A stretch of 64,000 bases of DNA from Heracleum sosnowskyi (taxonomy: Eukaryota; Streptophyta; Magnoliopsida; Apiales; Apiaceae), in assembly GCA_030848705.1 (NCBI GenBank), contig CM061241.1, positions 81,415,178 through 81,479,177 of the forward strand. Reading direction: 5' to 3'. The number at the start of each line of letters is the position of its first letter. Position 1 is the stretch's first letter. The notes below the pieces were generated by a model, which ran no database searches, had not been told where the DNA came from, and saw only the letters and a list, made by a program, of their open reading frames with translations. The translations under genes were made by a program, and so were the position numbers. Positions 24,901 through 36,199 of this stretch are shown here, piece by piece.

Positions 24901-27888
24901 GCCATGTGACAAGTATTCTGAACTAGCTGTTACGGCAACAAGGATATTGGTCGATGATGGGTATTGGCTGGTTAAGCTGAGCAATCTACAAAGTATAAGA
25001 AACGGTTGTGAAGTTTGACTCAAAAAGAATTTCGAGTTCTAAATGTAACCACTCAAAATTTGATTCAAGAATTTTGCAAAAAATTGACTTTGTTTGTGTT
25101 ATCGCAGTTGCCCCCACATGAACCTGGAGTTGTTATAAAAGCTGTGAATCATTTTTTACAGGTATGTTTTTTCTATCTAATGAGTCTTGGGAATAAAAGG
25201 ATAGCTGCATAGTGTTTCTCTTGCTCCTGATTTATCATGGCCGATGTGTATGTACACAGAAGTTAAGGATGATTAGTTTTTGCACGATCTCCTTGTTTAT
25301 CCTTTCAGAAACATGCTTGGACTTTTTCTATTTTTGCTGGCTTCCTTTTGGCTATCATAGTGATCCCAATTCCAAAATAGATTTTTAGTTTTTTTTAAGG
25401 TTAACTAAGTATTTCTTTGTCTAACGTATAATTTAGTATCATGAACTGAATTTATCGTAGATTTGTTATCAAAGTTGGACAGTGGCTTTAAATTTTGAAG
25501 TTATTTTTTCAAGTGTACTTTCAAGTACTGTTTGTATCTCTGGAGATCAAATCTGTGATTTAGATGCATTTTTAAGGCATTTAATCTGTGTGTAGGTTAA
25601 CTTCTGTGCTATTTATTTGCATCCTATATGTTTGAAGATAACGGATCTCATGCAAATTTGTAACAGAAGAATGAAGGTGATATAACAGTGCTGGACGTGA
25701 GATGCGTTTCATCTGATTTTCATGCTAGATATAGAGCTCAAGAGCGCACGTAGGTAACACATACTCCAATTTGTAGTTAAAAATCACAATTACATGGTTA
25801 GGTAATTGTGATTTTTACATGCAGTTCGTATGTATACAACTTCTCTTATTTTATTGTTAAACTATTTGGGGCTATTCTCAGAGTTTATTTGTCTTTATAT
25901 TGGGGGCATATTCGGGGATGGAAAAACCTCTCCTTTTTGTTACATTAATTTCCGAGGGTTAGTTTTGCTGGTGTCAATCATCTTATATAAACTTTTTTGA
26001 GTAGGCTCTTCTACAGGGGAACAATACTTGTCTTCCATTTGGTATTGATGTACTTTTTATCTGTTTGCCTTCATGATGCATCGATTACATTGCGCGACAT
26101 GTATACTGTTTTTTTCCGTCTATTTGGCAATCTCACATTTGGTTGCCAAGTTGTTCGAAATTACAAACCTTTCTAAACATTATTGTTAACAGGTACTTCT
26201 ATCGTTTGCTTAGCGGTCCACAGTTTGTGTCAACATTTGAAAAGGACCGGGCTTGGCATGTGCCTGAGGCACTGGACCTATCAGCAATGCAGGTTGCCTA
26301 ACAATTTCCAATTACATGTATGGCTGGCTTTACGTTTCTAGTACAAGTAAAATCATTATGGCCTCTTACATATTATTCTGTTCAGAGAGCATGTAAAATT
26401 CTTGCTGGACATCACGATTTCAGCTCCTTTAGATCGGCAGCTTGTCAGGTTTGTCTAAACAATGTCTCACTGTCTGCTCATGATTTTTTTTGAAATTACC
26501 ATGTTTCTTTGGAATGTAAACAATGTTATTCTGTCTTGGTATGAAATTTTTTGCTTGTTTATTGTAAATATTAGTATTCCGGAACAAGTGTATGATAATA
26601 CTCTTTTAACTTATTTGTTCATCTTTGATGGGTTAACAGGCAAAATCACCTATCAGAACCTTGGATGAACTAAGTGTGACCGAAGTTGTTTCTGCTCCGT
26701 ATTTTCCATCAGTCATGCAAAGGGAAGATAATTTAGTTAATTCTTTTGAGTGCTCCGAGTCGAAGACAAGTATAGCCTATTTTTCTTCTGCTCCAGAACA
26801 AAACAAAACTGAAGACTCTAATAGCGAGTCTACTCAAGGATTTGGCATGAGGCGAAAGCATCGTTGTTTTGTGGTAACCGCTCGGTCACGTTCCTTTCTG
26901 TATCACCAGGTTAGCATCTCACAACTCAGCAGGATTTTTGAATAATCATAGTCTGTTATGTGATATACTTGAAACAAGTTCTTAACAAAAAGTTTGTGTC
27001 ACCAAAGAGAATAACTATTTACCCCTTCAGCGAGTGATAAGCCTGTCTACTCGAGTCCTAAATTAAAGTGGCTTGAATCTGAATCCAATCTGTTCCAAGA
27101 GAACCTCATTTTGTTGGGTTTAGGCACCTCAATCAGATTGTGACAACTGAAAAATTATTTGTCGGTGCTTATATTTTGTAACCAATTAAGTAAATTCGAC
27201 ATTTTAAATGTGAAATTTGAAAGCATGTACACTCGCATTATTTATAACACCAATAGCCGTGGGATCATGTCATGGTAGTAGTAATGGGTGTCAGTTCCCA
27301 TGCTCTTTGTAAACTATTATAATGTATGAGTATCATGTTAAACCTTCGCTACGATATGTCAAAATTTCGACATGTCCCCCCTTACAAGGTCCAGAACAAG
27401 GACAGGGTTGAGGGACACTCGATCTCTGTGGTGTGGGAGCAACATAGTTTGTATACTGTATTCTAAGAGCACCCGAGTCATCTTTGCTTACACCAAAGCC
27501 ACCCAAAATATTCTAGAGATTGAGTATAACCCACCTACGCATATGCGTCAGTTCTTTCTTTCGCCTTTGCTTGTTTTCATTTTGACACTTGTAAGTGAAA
27601 TAATCGCAGGTTAGATTGCTAGTGGGCACTCTTAAATCTGTTGGTACTGGCGATCTAACAATTCCAGATGGTATGATACTATGATTGTAATTGTGTTTAA
27701 CCTGTTCTGTTTTTCATTTACGCGCTAGTATGGTCAGCTTATAAATCATAATTTTACTAATTTCGATTGAGATTTGGTATATCTCTTCAGTTGAGCGCAT
27801 CTTGAAGGCAAAGGCAGTAACTGCAGCCAGTCCCATGGCCCCTGCATGTGGTCTGTACCTTGCACATGTAAAGTACGACCTGCCTTGA
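21983..27888 (+). CDS. TruA-type tRNA pseudouridine synthase
   Basis: Ten exons: 21983-22246, 23487-23543, 24514-24591, 25108-25161, 25667-25749, 26193-26292, 26386-26448, 26640-26909, 27610-27670 and 27791-27888. One frame holds throughout and gives 375 residues. After an acidic, Ser-rich N-terminus of about 55 residues comes the TruA fold start (RYLLAVEYIGTRFCGAQQQP). The catalytic motif SSRTDAGVHAL follows, with the nucleophile Asp at residue 108, encoded as the first codon of exon 3. Later family words are DFHARYRAQERTYFYRLL, ILAGHHDFSSFRSA and FLYHQVRLLVGTL. TruA enzymes convert uridines around tRNA positions 38-40 to pseudouridine; eukaryotic relatives also modify other RNAs. The N-terminus does not look like a clear organelle signal. 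Exon 5 ends at an unusual donor, AC|GTAGGT, which the frame demands. Introns are long, and intron 1 holds a Stowaway MITE. Confidence 0.9.
23079..23324. mobile_element. Stowaway MITE in intron 1 of the TruA-type gene
   Basis: Begins CTCTCTCCGTCCCC and ends GGGACGGAGGGAG, with TA on both sides as the target duplication (23077-23078 and 23325-23326). These are the standard ends of Stowaway elements, mobilised by Tc1/mariner-like transposases. The inner arms (GTCCAATTTGACTTG... and ...AAGTCAAAATGGAC) also pair. Intronic, so probably silent for the gene. Confidence 0.85.
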
Positions 27889-28002
27889 TATATCCACATA
27901 CAAAGAAAATTATTTGCTGCAATAATGAGCGCCAGGTTGGTTTTAAACAACTCTAACTTTTAAGTATTTGACAATTCACTACAAGGAATGTATATTTATA
28001 GG

Positions 28003-28135
28003 GGTCCGGTCAGGGGCAATCGTTTGCTAGGGTTTGCTGGAAAAACACACGTACCGCAGAAACTTTCCGCGGTATGTGTACAATAGGGTTTTTTTATGTG
28101 AATACAGGGGGCCCATCAAACGCTGGCCCCGGACC
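28003..28135. repeat. GC-rich fold-back sequence, possible MITE
   Basis: GGTCCGGTCAGGGGCAA at the left and TGGCCCCGGACC at the right are imperfect inverted repeats. The middle has a further inverted pair (GTACCGCAGAAA / TTTCCGCGGTATG). It is much more GC-rich than its surroundings and lies about 115 bp after the TruA stop codon. No clear target duplication. Confidence 0.4.
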
Positions 28136-28841
28136 ATCTTCCATATTTATATATGAGCATTCTATTCATTTTTCTTCCGAAGAATGTTAGCATTTTCAGA
28201 TGGCATTCTCAAGTAGAAGTTTTTGTTTTTCCTGAAACAATGTTTAGTTGGTCCTGTTTCTGATGGATACCTTTTATGCAGTATATAACTATGGGGTCTA
28301 TATGGAGGATCTTGTAGAGTCCCATTGATATCTTCATTCCGAACTTCATAACTGCAATAGAGGAGAATTTGATTTAGCTGTAGGAAAATCAAGTGCAACA
28401 AGTGATGATACGGCCTCAGAGGAATAGTAGCACCAGTTTATTTTTTATCTTTTCTTGGTTTTATAATAGAGTTCCATTATTATGTTCCTGACATGTTGGT
28501 TTGTTCTTTTGTCATAAAAAGAAGTTGGCAAACGAAGCTACTCTTATCTTATTATATCGTTGTATTGCATAGTATGATTTTTATGCAGCGAACAAGTTTG
28601 TCATCATACTATTAATTAACACGTGTTTTTTCTAGTAATTATAGAGTTGTTAAGTTTCTTTTATTTGAATGAGTTGTCATCATACCCACCACTATAGAAT
28701 CTTCCAACCCAGTCGCCTGATCTGACGTCAATGTACAACTTGAACATCAACTCGGTAAGCAAAGGGTAATTCTGTTTCAAAGTCAGTCCTAAAATTCCAC
28801 GATTAAGTATGGACATTCATTGAATACTTGTCTAATTTTTA

Positions 28842-28888
<47 letters not shown>

Positions 28889-29629
28889 CTCGTTTCTTTA
28901 GGAGAATTTTATTGAGATGTTCATTTCTATCTTCAATGTAAAGTTATGAACAAATTTTCAAATTTACCCTCTCTGTTAATTTTCAACTTAAACAGTACTC
29001 CACTTGTATATTGAATTAATGCAAGGGTGAAATTTGAAAAATACTAGTATTCCACTATCTTTTCGTATTATGCATTATTTCTTAAAAGAGGCTGGTAAAA
29101 TACTAAAATGCGATCGGAGGGAGTGATTTATGCTCTCTCCATCCCCATTTTTATCTCTCGAGAAAAAATTGTCACATATTATATTATTAATAATCAATAC
29201 AAATTTTAGAGTAATCTTGTAAAATTATCTTCATATATTTTCAAGATTTGACATTTTGAAATTTTAACTCTATTCTCATTTTTAGTGTATTAACTAAGAG
29301 TATATGTTGAAATTTTTTATCCAACTAACTGTTTCAAATATAAATTATTTAAGGAAAACATATCTATGAAATCATATAAATACAATGTTTTTACATCATC
29401 GATCAACCTGGAGAAGCTGAGAATTATGGATGTACATCTTATTAACTTTACTACCTTTAGTGGGAAATCACACTGCTTCATTAATACCACCTTAAAATTA
29501 ATGGTTTAAAGAGTAATATTTTCTCAAAATAGCGATCCTGTTTTAATTTTGGATAATAAATACGATAAAATTTGGACTTATAATTAAAGTTAATCAATTT
29601 GATCACATATAAAATCAAGACAGATCTAA
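28136..29629. other. Intergenic region with TTA microsatellite and Stowaway-like ends
   Basis: No gene was seen. A pure TTA repeat spans about 28846-28887. GGAGGGAG near 29115 and CTCTCTCCATCCCC at 29140 look like the end of one Stowaway and the start of another, both otherwise decayed. Confidence 0.45.
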
Positions 29630-30188
29630 TAGAGCTGGCAATTCGTTTGTTTCGTATACTTTCGTATCGTGTACTTTCGTGTTTTGTGTACATAAATGCT
29701 AATCCAAATCCGACCCGTTAAGGATTCGTGTTGTTTCGGGTTCGTGTACCTGCGTGTCGTGTACTTTTCGTGTCGTGTTTCGTATAATTTTAAATAAAAT
29801 TAAAAAATATAATAAATCAAATAAAAAAATTAAATTTTAAAATTTTACTATTTGAGTATTAAGTCAATAAGCCGTAATGTTCAAAGTGCAGTCAAATCTT
29901 ACTAAACTTAAATTTGAAACTATTTTCTATTTTATTTTTGTAAAAAATTATATATACAATATTTATGATAATATGTATCTATATAATTTTAATATATTTA
30001 TTTAATCATTTAATTATTTCGTGTACTTTCGTTTCGTGTCGTGTACCCAAGGATAAATCCAAAACAGACATGAAATTCGCTAGTGTAATTTCGTGTTCGT
30101 GTATTTTCGTGTTCGTGTACCGAAAAGGTAAAACCAAACTCGTTATTATCGTGTCGTTTTCGTGTCGTGTACGAAATTGCCGGCTCTA
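29630..30188. mobile_element. hAT-like MITE with repeated CGTGTCGTGTAC words
   Basis: The ends are TAGAGCTGGCAATTCGT and, inverted, TAGAGCCGGCAATTTCGT. Both ends are filled with TTTCGTGTCGTGTAC-type subterminal repeats in opposite orientation, with an AT-rich centre. Terminus and subterminal pattern fit a known plant hAT-like type. An 8-bp target duplication is not clear. No transposase. Confidence 0.6.
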
Positions 30189-30310
30189 AGAAGTAATACG
30201 TTAAAATGGAGGAGGAAGTTGTAATTTAATTTTGGGTTTGCTCATGTAATGTGAGTTGGCTCCTAACACGCTTTCTTGATTTCCTGAACCCCTCATAATT
30301 CATCATGTAA

Positions 30311-32448
30311 GAGCAACTCCAAGAAGGTTCCCTATTTCCAACCCCTAAAATATTATAAATAAATGATTACCTAAAATATAGGGAATCAAAAAGCTATTTC
30401 ACTCCAACGGTATTCCCTATATTGCTTCCCTATATTTCAAAAATAATATTTAATAAGTATTTTGAAATTTGAAATTATAACGGTTATATTTTTAACAGTT
30501 ATATTCCAACAGCTATATTTCAACAGCTATATTTTTAACAGCTATATTGCAACAGCTATATTCTAACGGTTATATTTTACATGCTATATATATACACTAT
30601 CTTTTTGTTAGAACTCACACCATATAATTCTAACTTACTTGAATTCATTGCACAATGTCCAACAATATACGAAATATATTGGAATTGATAAATGCAGAAG
30701 AAGAAGAAGAAGCTCAAGCTTTACTAGCGATGACTACTGCTGCTTATCAATATCATCAACACCGTAGAGCAAATATGGTACCACGTCATGGTGGATCAGT
30801 GATGAATCATCGTGTGTTCAATCGAAATAGAGAAGAAGGTCATTCTAGACTTTTTCAAGATTACTTTTCTGATGCTCCAACATATTCGGATGATTCTTTT
30901 CGTAGAAGATTTCGGATGCGTCGATCATTATTCCTACGAATTCAAGAAGCGGTTACAATTCACGATAATTATTTTACTCAAAGAAACGATGCTGCAGGAA
31001 TTCGTGGATTATCATCTCTGCAAAAGATAACAGCTGCGCTGAGGATGCTTGCATATGGAACACCCGCTGATGCTATTGATGATTATGTAAGAATTGGCGA
31101 AAGTACAATAATAGAGAGCTTGAGAAGATTTGTTAAAGCAGTTGTCGAAGTATTTGGCGAAGAATATTTGAGACGACCAACCAACGAAGATGTGGCTAAA
31201 TTATTGGCGGAAAACAAGCGCCGCGGCTTTCCTGGAATGTTAGGGAGTATTGATTGTATGCACTGGAAGTGGAAAAATTGTCCCACTGCATGGCAAGGTA
31301 TGTTTACAGGTCATATTCATGAACCCACTATTATCTTAGAAGCAATAGCTTCAAAAGACCTTTGGATTTGGCATGCATTTTTTGGATTACCTGGATCTTT
31401 GAATGACATTAATGTGCTAGATCGATCCAATCTATTTGAACAATTAGTAGAAGGTCTTGGACCAGAAGTGAGATATACTATCAACGGGCACGAATATAAT
31501 ATGGGATATTATCTTGCTGATGGTATATATCCTTCCTGGCCTACGTTTGTAAAAACTATTCCATCTCCTCAAGGAAATAAAAAGAAGAATTTTGCAGCTG
31601 CACAAGAAGCTGCTAGAAAAGATGTTGAGCGTGCATTTGGAGTGTTGCAGGCTCGGTTTGCAATGATACGAGGACCATCACGTTTTTGGGATGTCAACGT
31701 CCTATATTTTCAAAAATGATATTTAATTAATATTTTGAAATTTGAAATGTCAACGACTATATTATAAACTGTTATAATTTAACGACTATATTCAAGTATC
31801 ACTCCCATATTTTCTTGAATAAATAAAACTCGAGAAGGTTGTTATTTAAAAAATTACAAAATTTGTAAATTCAAGCATTATGCTAATTTCATAGCATTAC
31901 TCGGATATCCATTTATTAAAATTAGTCAAAGTCTCTTATTTTTAATTACTTTCGCAATTATTAATTAATAACTCCCAACTCATTTTCAGATAATTAAAAT
32001 TTTATAAAATATTAAGGTTAGTAAAGTAGTAGCAACAGCTTTGAAATTCTTTCAATTTCTGATATTATCTATACATACAGTACTAGTACAAGTATATACC
32101 AGAATTCAGTTGTTTTTATTCATTTACCAAAGATGAGAGGTGGTGTAAGTACGATCCAACAAACACTCATGCCTGAAGCAGCTAGTGTTTTAAACCACTC
32201 AATCGCCGAAGCTGGCCGGAGAAACCACGGCCAAACGAGAGGAGAGGATGTCCGGAAATAGGCGGGAGCTGAGTCATCTAGCATATAGAGAAGCAACTCC
32301 ATTCCCTACATGTAGGGAAGCCCCTTCCATCCCTAAAAGTTTTTTGGTAAGGAGTCAAATCGTTGGAGTGACCAATTTCAATTTTCAATCCCTATCTTTG
32401 TCCGGCTGTTAAAATATAGGTAAGGATCTTAGTTCCTTGGAGTTGCTC
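30311..32448 (+). mobile_element. PIF/Harbinger transposon (2,138 bp)
   Basis: The inverted termini GAGCAACTCCAAG agree on both sides (left 30311, right ending 32448) and are flanked by TAA on each side, the usual 3-bp PIF/Harbinger target. One transposase ORF lies inside. The second ORF these elements normally carry (a Myb/SANT-like DNA-binding protein) was not found in the 730 bp to the right of the transposase, so the copy is probably not autonomous. A 16-17 bp repeat (AACAGCTATATTTC) occurs about six times at 30481-30581. Confidence 0.85.
30655..31719 (+). CDS. PIF/Harbinger transposase, C-terminally altered
   Basis: 354 residues. The N-terminal Glu-rich and Arg-rich region is followed by RRRFRMRRSLFLRI and the DDE nuclease core. 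The three acidic residues are in MLGSIDCMHWKW, PGSLNDINVLDRS and KDVERAFGVLQARF. All three are intact, so the catalytic centre is preserved. The protein stops soon after RGPSRFWD. Family members continue with a helix containing HNMI-type words, and here the frame instead runs into VNVLYFQK and a stop. Bases after about 31700 match the left subterminal part of the same element (about 30428-30490), so the C-terminus was lost by an internal rearrangement. ALP1-like host genes belong to the same family, but the flanking terminal repeats show this is a transposon. Confidence 0.85.
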   Translation: MSNNIRNILELINAEEEEEAQALLAMTTAAYQYHQHRRANMVPRHGGSVMNHRVFNRNREEGHSRLFQDYFSDAPTYSDDSFRRRFRMRRSLFLRIQEAVTIHDNYFTQRNDAAGIRGLSSLQKITAALRMLAYGTPADAIDDYVRIGESTIIESLRRFVKAVVEVFGEEYLRRPTNEDVAKLLAENKRRGFPGMLGSIDCMHWKWKNCPTAWQGMFTGHIHEPTIILEAIASKDLWIWHAFFGLPGSLNDINVLDRSNLFEQLVEGLGPEVRYTINGHEYNMGYYLADGIYPSWPTFVKTIPSPQGNKKKNFAAAQEAARKDVERAFGVLQARFAMIRGPSRFWDVNVLYFQK

Positions 32449-32606
32449 TAATTGTTTAATAAATTGTATAGGAGATACCAAAAAAAAAAAAACTGTGATA
32501 AAAATGAATGAATCTCAATTGGGGTGAATAGAAATGAAACCATAATGAATCCAATCATTTCAAACATCTATACTTAATGGATACAAAATGAAGAAAAAAT
32601 TAAATT

Positions 32607-33281
32607 TTAATTGGTATGTGATACAGGGTAACCAATGCCATGCCTTCTAGTAGGAAAAACCATAAACAGCAAACTACAAACGAATCCAATTCCTATAGGA
32701 ACTATATTCAACACTTCTTGAGCTTCATGAGATGGCTGTGGATAAAAACATGTCACCACATTTTTATCCCTCAAAGCCAAGACAACAAACACAAGCACTG
32801 ATGAAATTGCATGAATCCAATCAATGACTCCCATCTTATACCTTTTAAGGTCAGGAACACCTGTTGCTGTTGCAGCCTGATAATCGAAAAGCCACATGCC
32901 TTTAAACGTCGCGAATCCGTAGTAGACTTGACCATTGGATGCCTTGTAGCTGTCAGTGAAGCTGGCCAGGAAGCAAGATGCAGCAAGGAAAATGAGAAGG
33001 AATAAAGTCAGGGGACGTGTGGCTGCGTCGCATGTGCCATTGTTTGTGAATATTGGAGTTAAGAGTTGGAGGGCTAAGAGACTGCCTGTGGGAAGAAGGT
33101 TGGCTAGTTGAGCTGTGCTTGATAGTGTTTGCGAGAGTGCACGTTGCGATAGAGTAGATTGTGGTGATGGTGGTGGTGGTGGAAGTAGTTGAGGGCTTTC
33201 TACCTCATCGCTGCTGTCGGATGAAGCTGTTGACACAGTTGTTGCAGCAGCAGAAGATGTTGGCTTCACTCTGAGAGACAT
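32607..33281 (-). CDS. DUF679 (DMP) membrane protein
   Basis: An intronless gene of 224 residues. After a Ser/Thr/Pro-rich N-terminal tail of about 50 residues there are four hydrophobic segments at about 58-78, 91-108, 152-170 and 191-210. Family words are LANLLPTGSLLALQ, FTDSYKASNGQVYYGFATFK, GMWLFDY and RRHGIGYPV. DMP proteins sit in tonoplast, ER or other membranes, and members have been linked to senescence, membrane remodelling and, for one group, gamete fusion (family knowledge). The long N-terminal tail does not by itself tell which clade this is. A TATATAT on the minus strand at about 33405-33413 is a likely TATA box. It is divergently oriented to a paralogue 1.87 kb away. Confidence 0.9.
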   Translation of the reverse strand: MSLRVKPTSSAAATTVSTASSDSSDEVESPQLLPPPPPSPQSTLSQRALSQTLSSTAQLANLLPTGSLLALQLLTPIFTNNGTCDAATRPLTLFLLIFLAASCFLASFTDSYKASNGQVYYGFATFKGMWLFDYQAATATGVPDLKRYKMGVIDWIHAISSVLVFVVLALRDKNVVTCFYPQPSHEAQEVLNIVPIGIGFVCSLLFMVFPTRRHGIGYPVSHTN

Positions 33282-35146
33282 AGCTTCGAGTTTTCGTACG
33301 AGGTTCTAATAGCGAAATCAATCGGAAAAATTGGGTGTTGTGCAGGAGGAGGACTAATTGAAGGATGAAAATGAGGTGTTTGTGCCTGGTTGACACGGAC
33401 AAGAAGACATATATAATGAAAACATGTTTACTTGGTCCAAGGTTTTTGGTAAAAACATAGAGGTGAAACTGCCTGGAGCCTGGACTTTTCTAAGTATGGT
33501 CTTAATTTACATGCTTGAATATGGACATCGGTATTAATAAATATTAAAATTAATAATTAGATAACAGGGCTGCGATCAGGACATCCAAATTGGTTAATTT
33601 ACAAGTTATAAAACTCCCTGTTGGTTTGTTATATTCAGAAAGCAACCAACCATCCTAATCCCCCAAGTAATTAATAGTTTGGGTCTATCCATAACATCTC
33701 ATCCCATGTTCTAAGTCATTATTTGGCAATTAAGAGCAATCTAATATGTAATTAGGTAGGTTAATCTACAAGTTAAATTCTCATGAAAAGTCTTTGTTTA
33801 TGTGGTCAATGATGCAGCACCGCAACGAGTCGATGGCCCCGAAATGTGTATAAAATGGAAACGTGCAAGCGTTAAGAATGAAGCTGGCATTTAACAATTT
33901 CGATTATGTACGTAAAATTACTAATAAGGTGTATGAAAACAGTTCTATTGAGGTAGTTCAAGATTTTTTTAGGCTGCTCGGCATAGGGTAATATCGAAAC
34001 ATATGTGTTAATGTGTATAAATGTGCATACTTTAAGGGTCAATATATTAATATTGCTAAGTTATAGAAAATGGCAAAATAATGCAATTTCGTTTATTTTT
34101 TTGGCTTAAAAATTATATTTTTAAATATTATTTATTTTATTTTGTTTGTTTCGTATTAAAATTCAAACGTCCTATTTTGTTACAAAACTAAAAACACGAA
34201 AAAAAATAAAGTACAAAACTATGTTATATTAAGGTCCAAAATGACCAAAAAAACTAAATTTTCATAAGAACTTATCATGATAGGCATTTTGAGAGCATAA
34301 AAAATATGTTTTTACATAATATTTTTTTTCTTTTTTTTGTTCTATATTAAAATTTGAACGTACTGCTTTGGTACAAGCCAAAAATGATGAAAAAATAAAA
34401 TGCCGAACTATGTTATTTTAGATTCGTAAATGACAACAAATCACAATTTTCTTAAAAACTTATGTCTAGGCATTTTCACGGGCATAAAAATTATATTTTA
34501 CACATGTTTTTGCATTTTTTATATTTTTATTAAAATTTGAACGTCCTACTTTGGTGCAAGTCAAAAAACTCGAAAATATATATTGCAAAACTATGTTATT
34601 TAAAGGTCCGAAAATGATAAGTACGTTTAATATAGAAAACATTACATATTTTTTTTACTAGAATGTGTAAAGGTGTATAATAATCCATACTTCAAGGGCC
34701 AAAACGTTCATACTATTTTTATGTAACGTACAAAGCAATGGAAATGACAAAGTTACCCCTCAACCGATTTAATAATAATGACTTTGAACGAAAAAAGAGT
34801 TGGGATGTACATCGAACATATTTCAGTGACATGGAACTTTGAGAGTCAACCTCTTGATAACCCTTATCTTTATCATGGTTACATGGAAACTTTAGAAATG
34901 AACTAAGCAAGCAAAAACTCCCCGTATATGAAACCTTTGTGCCGTCCAAGTCAAGTAACACAGTATCTTTTTATAAACATCTTACAAGTTATAACTCTAT
35001 TGCTTACAAGTTACAATGCTGGATCTCACCACTACAAATTAGGCTACAATTATCCCCTTACGCCAAGATACCCCTCACCTTCAACCACCATCATTCTCTG
35101 CCTAAACCATTTCCAATCCTGCTCAATCTTCTAGCATCTTCAAAAC
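33282..35146. other. Divergent promoter region of the DMP pair, with three tandem repeats
   Basis: No coding gene. At about 34095-34610 there are three tandem copies of a unit of roughly 185-190 bp, recognisable by ATTAAAATTTGAACGTCCTA-like words at 34155, 34347 and 34529. They are flanked by two related sequences (ATGTGTATAAATGTGCATACTT near 34008, TGTGTAAAGGTGTATAATA near 34664). TTTTTATAAAC near 34972 is a possible TATA box for the right-hand gene. Confidence 0.6.
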
Positions 35147-35776
35147 ATGTCACTCCGCCCAAGACAACCGCTAACTTCTACCACAGCAATTGTCGATGAT
35201 GGCACCTCGAAAGTTCCAGCACAACCAACACTGCCACAAAGTGCGATATCTCAGAGTCTAACAAGCATGGCAAATTTAGCCAACCTTCTTCCCACTGGCA
35301 CCCTCTTGGCTTTCCAGCTACTTGTCCCAATCTTCACCAACAACGGCTCATGTGACTCTGCGACTCGCCCCACCACCTTCTTCCTCCTAATCTTCTTGGC
35401 TACCTCCTGCATCCTCGCCTGTTTTACTGACAGCTACAAGTCAGCTGATGGAAACGTTTATTATGGCTTCGCAACATTCAAAGGGATGTGGCTATTTGAT
35501 TACCCTACTGCAGAGAGCTCAGGGCTCCCTGACCTTAAAAAGTATAGGTTGAGAACTATAGATTGGGTTCATGCCATACTGTCTGTGCTGGTTTTTGTGG
35601 CAGTGGCAATGAGGGATAAGAACGTTTTGAGTTGCTTTTACCCAATGCCTGGCCATGAAACACAGGAGATGTTAAATATAGTTCCTGTAGGCATTGGGCT
35701 TATTTGCAGCATGTTATTTGTAGTATTCCCTACTAGCAGACACGGTATTGGTTACCCTGTTACCCCAGGCAAATAA
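35147..35776 (+). CDS. DUF679 (DMP) membrane protein, paralogue of the gene at 32607-33281
   Basis: An intronless gene of 209 residues. It has the same order as its neighbour: a short Ser/Thr/Pro-rich N-tail, then hydrophobic segments at about 43-63, 75-93, 137-155 and 175-194, ending RHGIGYPVTPGK. The two proteins share long identical runs around FTDSYK, VYYGFATFKGMWLFDY and IGIG/VGIG. They are therefore a local duplicate pair arranged head to head. The start ATG is the first one in frame, and MSLR is shared with the paralogue. Role as for the family; the specific function is not known from sequence. Confidence 0.9.
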   Translation: MSLRPRQPLTSTTAIVDDGTSKVPAQPTLPQSAISQSLTSMANLANLLPTGTLLAFQLLVPIFTNNGSCDSATRPTTFFLLIFLATSCILACFTDSYKSADGNVYYGFATFKGMWLFDYPTAESSGLPDLKKYRLRTIDWVHAILSVLVFVAVAMRDKNVLSCFYPMPGHETQEMLNIVPVGIGLICSMLFVVFPTSRHGIGYPVTPGK

Positions 35777-36199
35777 CTGAAATTCAGTACATATCCTAGA
35801 AATGCTTGTTTCTGAAAAAACTAATATTTCCTTTGTTCTCGGTTATCTAACAGCATATTTGAATGGTTTATTAATGGAATGATATAGCATACTTGTAAAC
35901 ATACTTGTAAACATAAATGTAAAAGATGAGTAGCTGGCACTAGCACTTTGTGACTGGAGAAAAACAGGGTCCATGATAGATAAAAGATAGAATACAGTGT
36001 ATACAGTTCCAAGCATAATAAACAGCACAACATTAAATTCAAATGTTTTTAAAATATCCGATCTCAAAATCTTAACTGAGGAAATTTGAGTATTCCTGAT
36101 TGAGATTGAAAGAACACATTAAAGTATCAGCATTATCAACCTTTTTGAGAACCCTCAACCATTTGTTTGACAAACTTCAACGGCACATGAACACACATG
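35777..36199. other. 3' regions of the DMP and MAC5-type genes
   Basis: Convergent gene ends. AT-rich and presumably holds both 3' UTRs. TACTTGTAAACA is repeated twice at 35890-35914. Confidence 0.5.

Noticed and set aside
32120..32302. Minus-strand ORF in the Harbinger element as its DNA-binding protein
   Set aside because: 60 codons with no Myb/SANT features.
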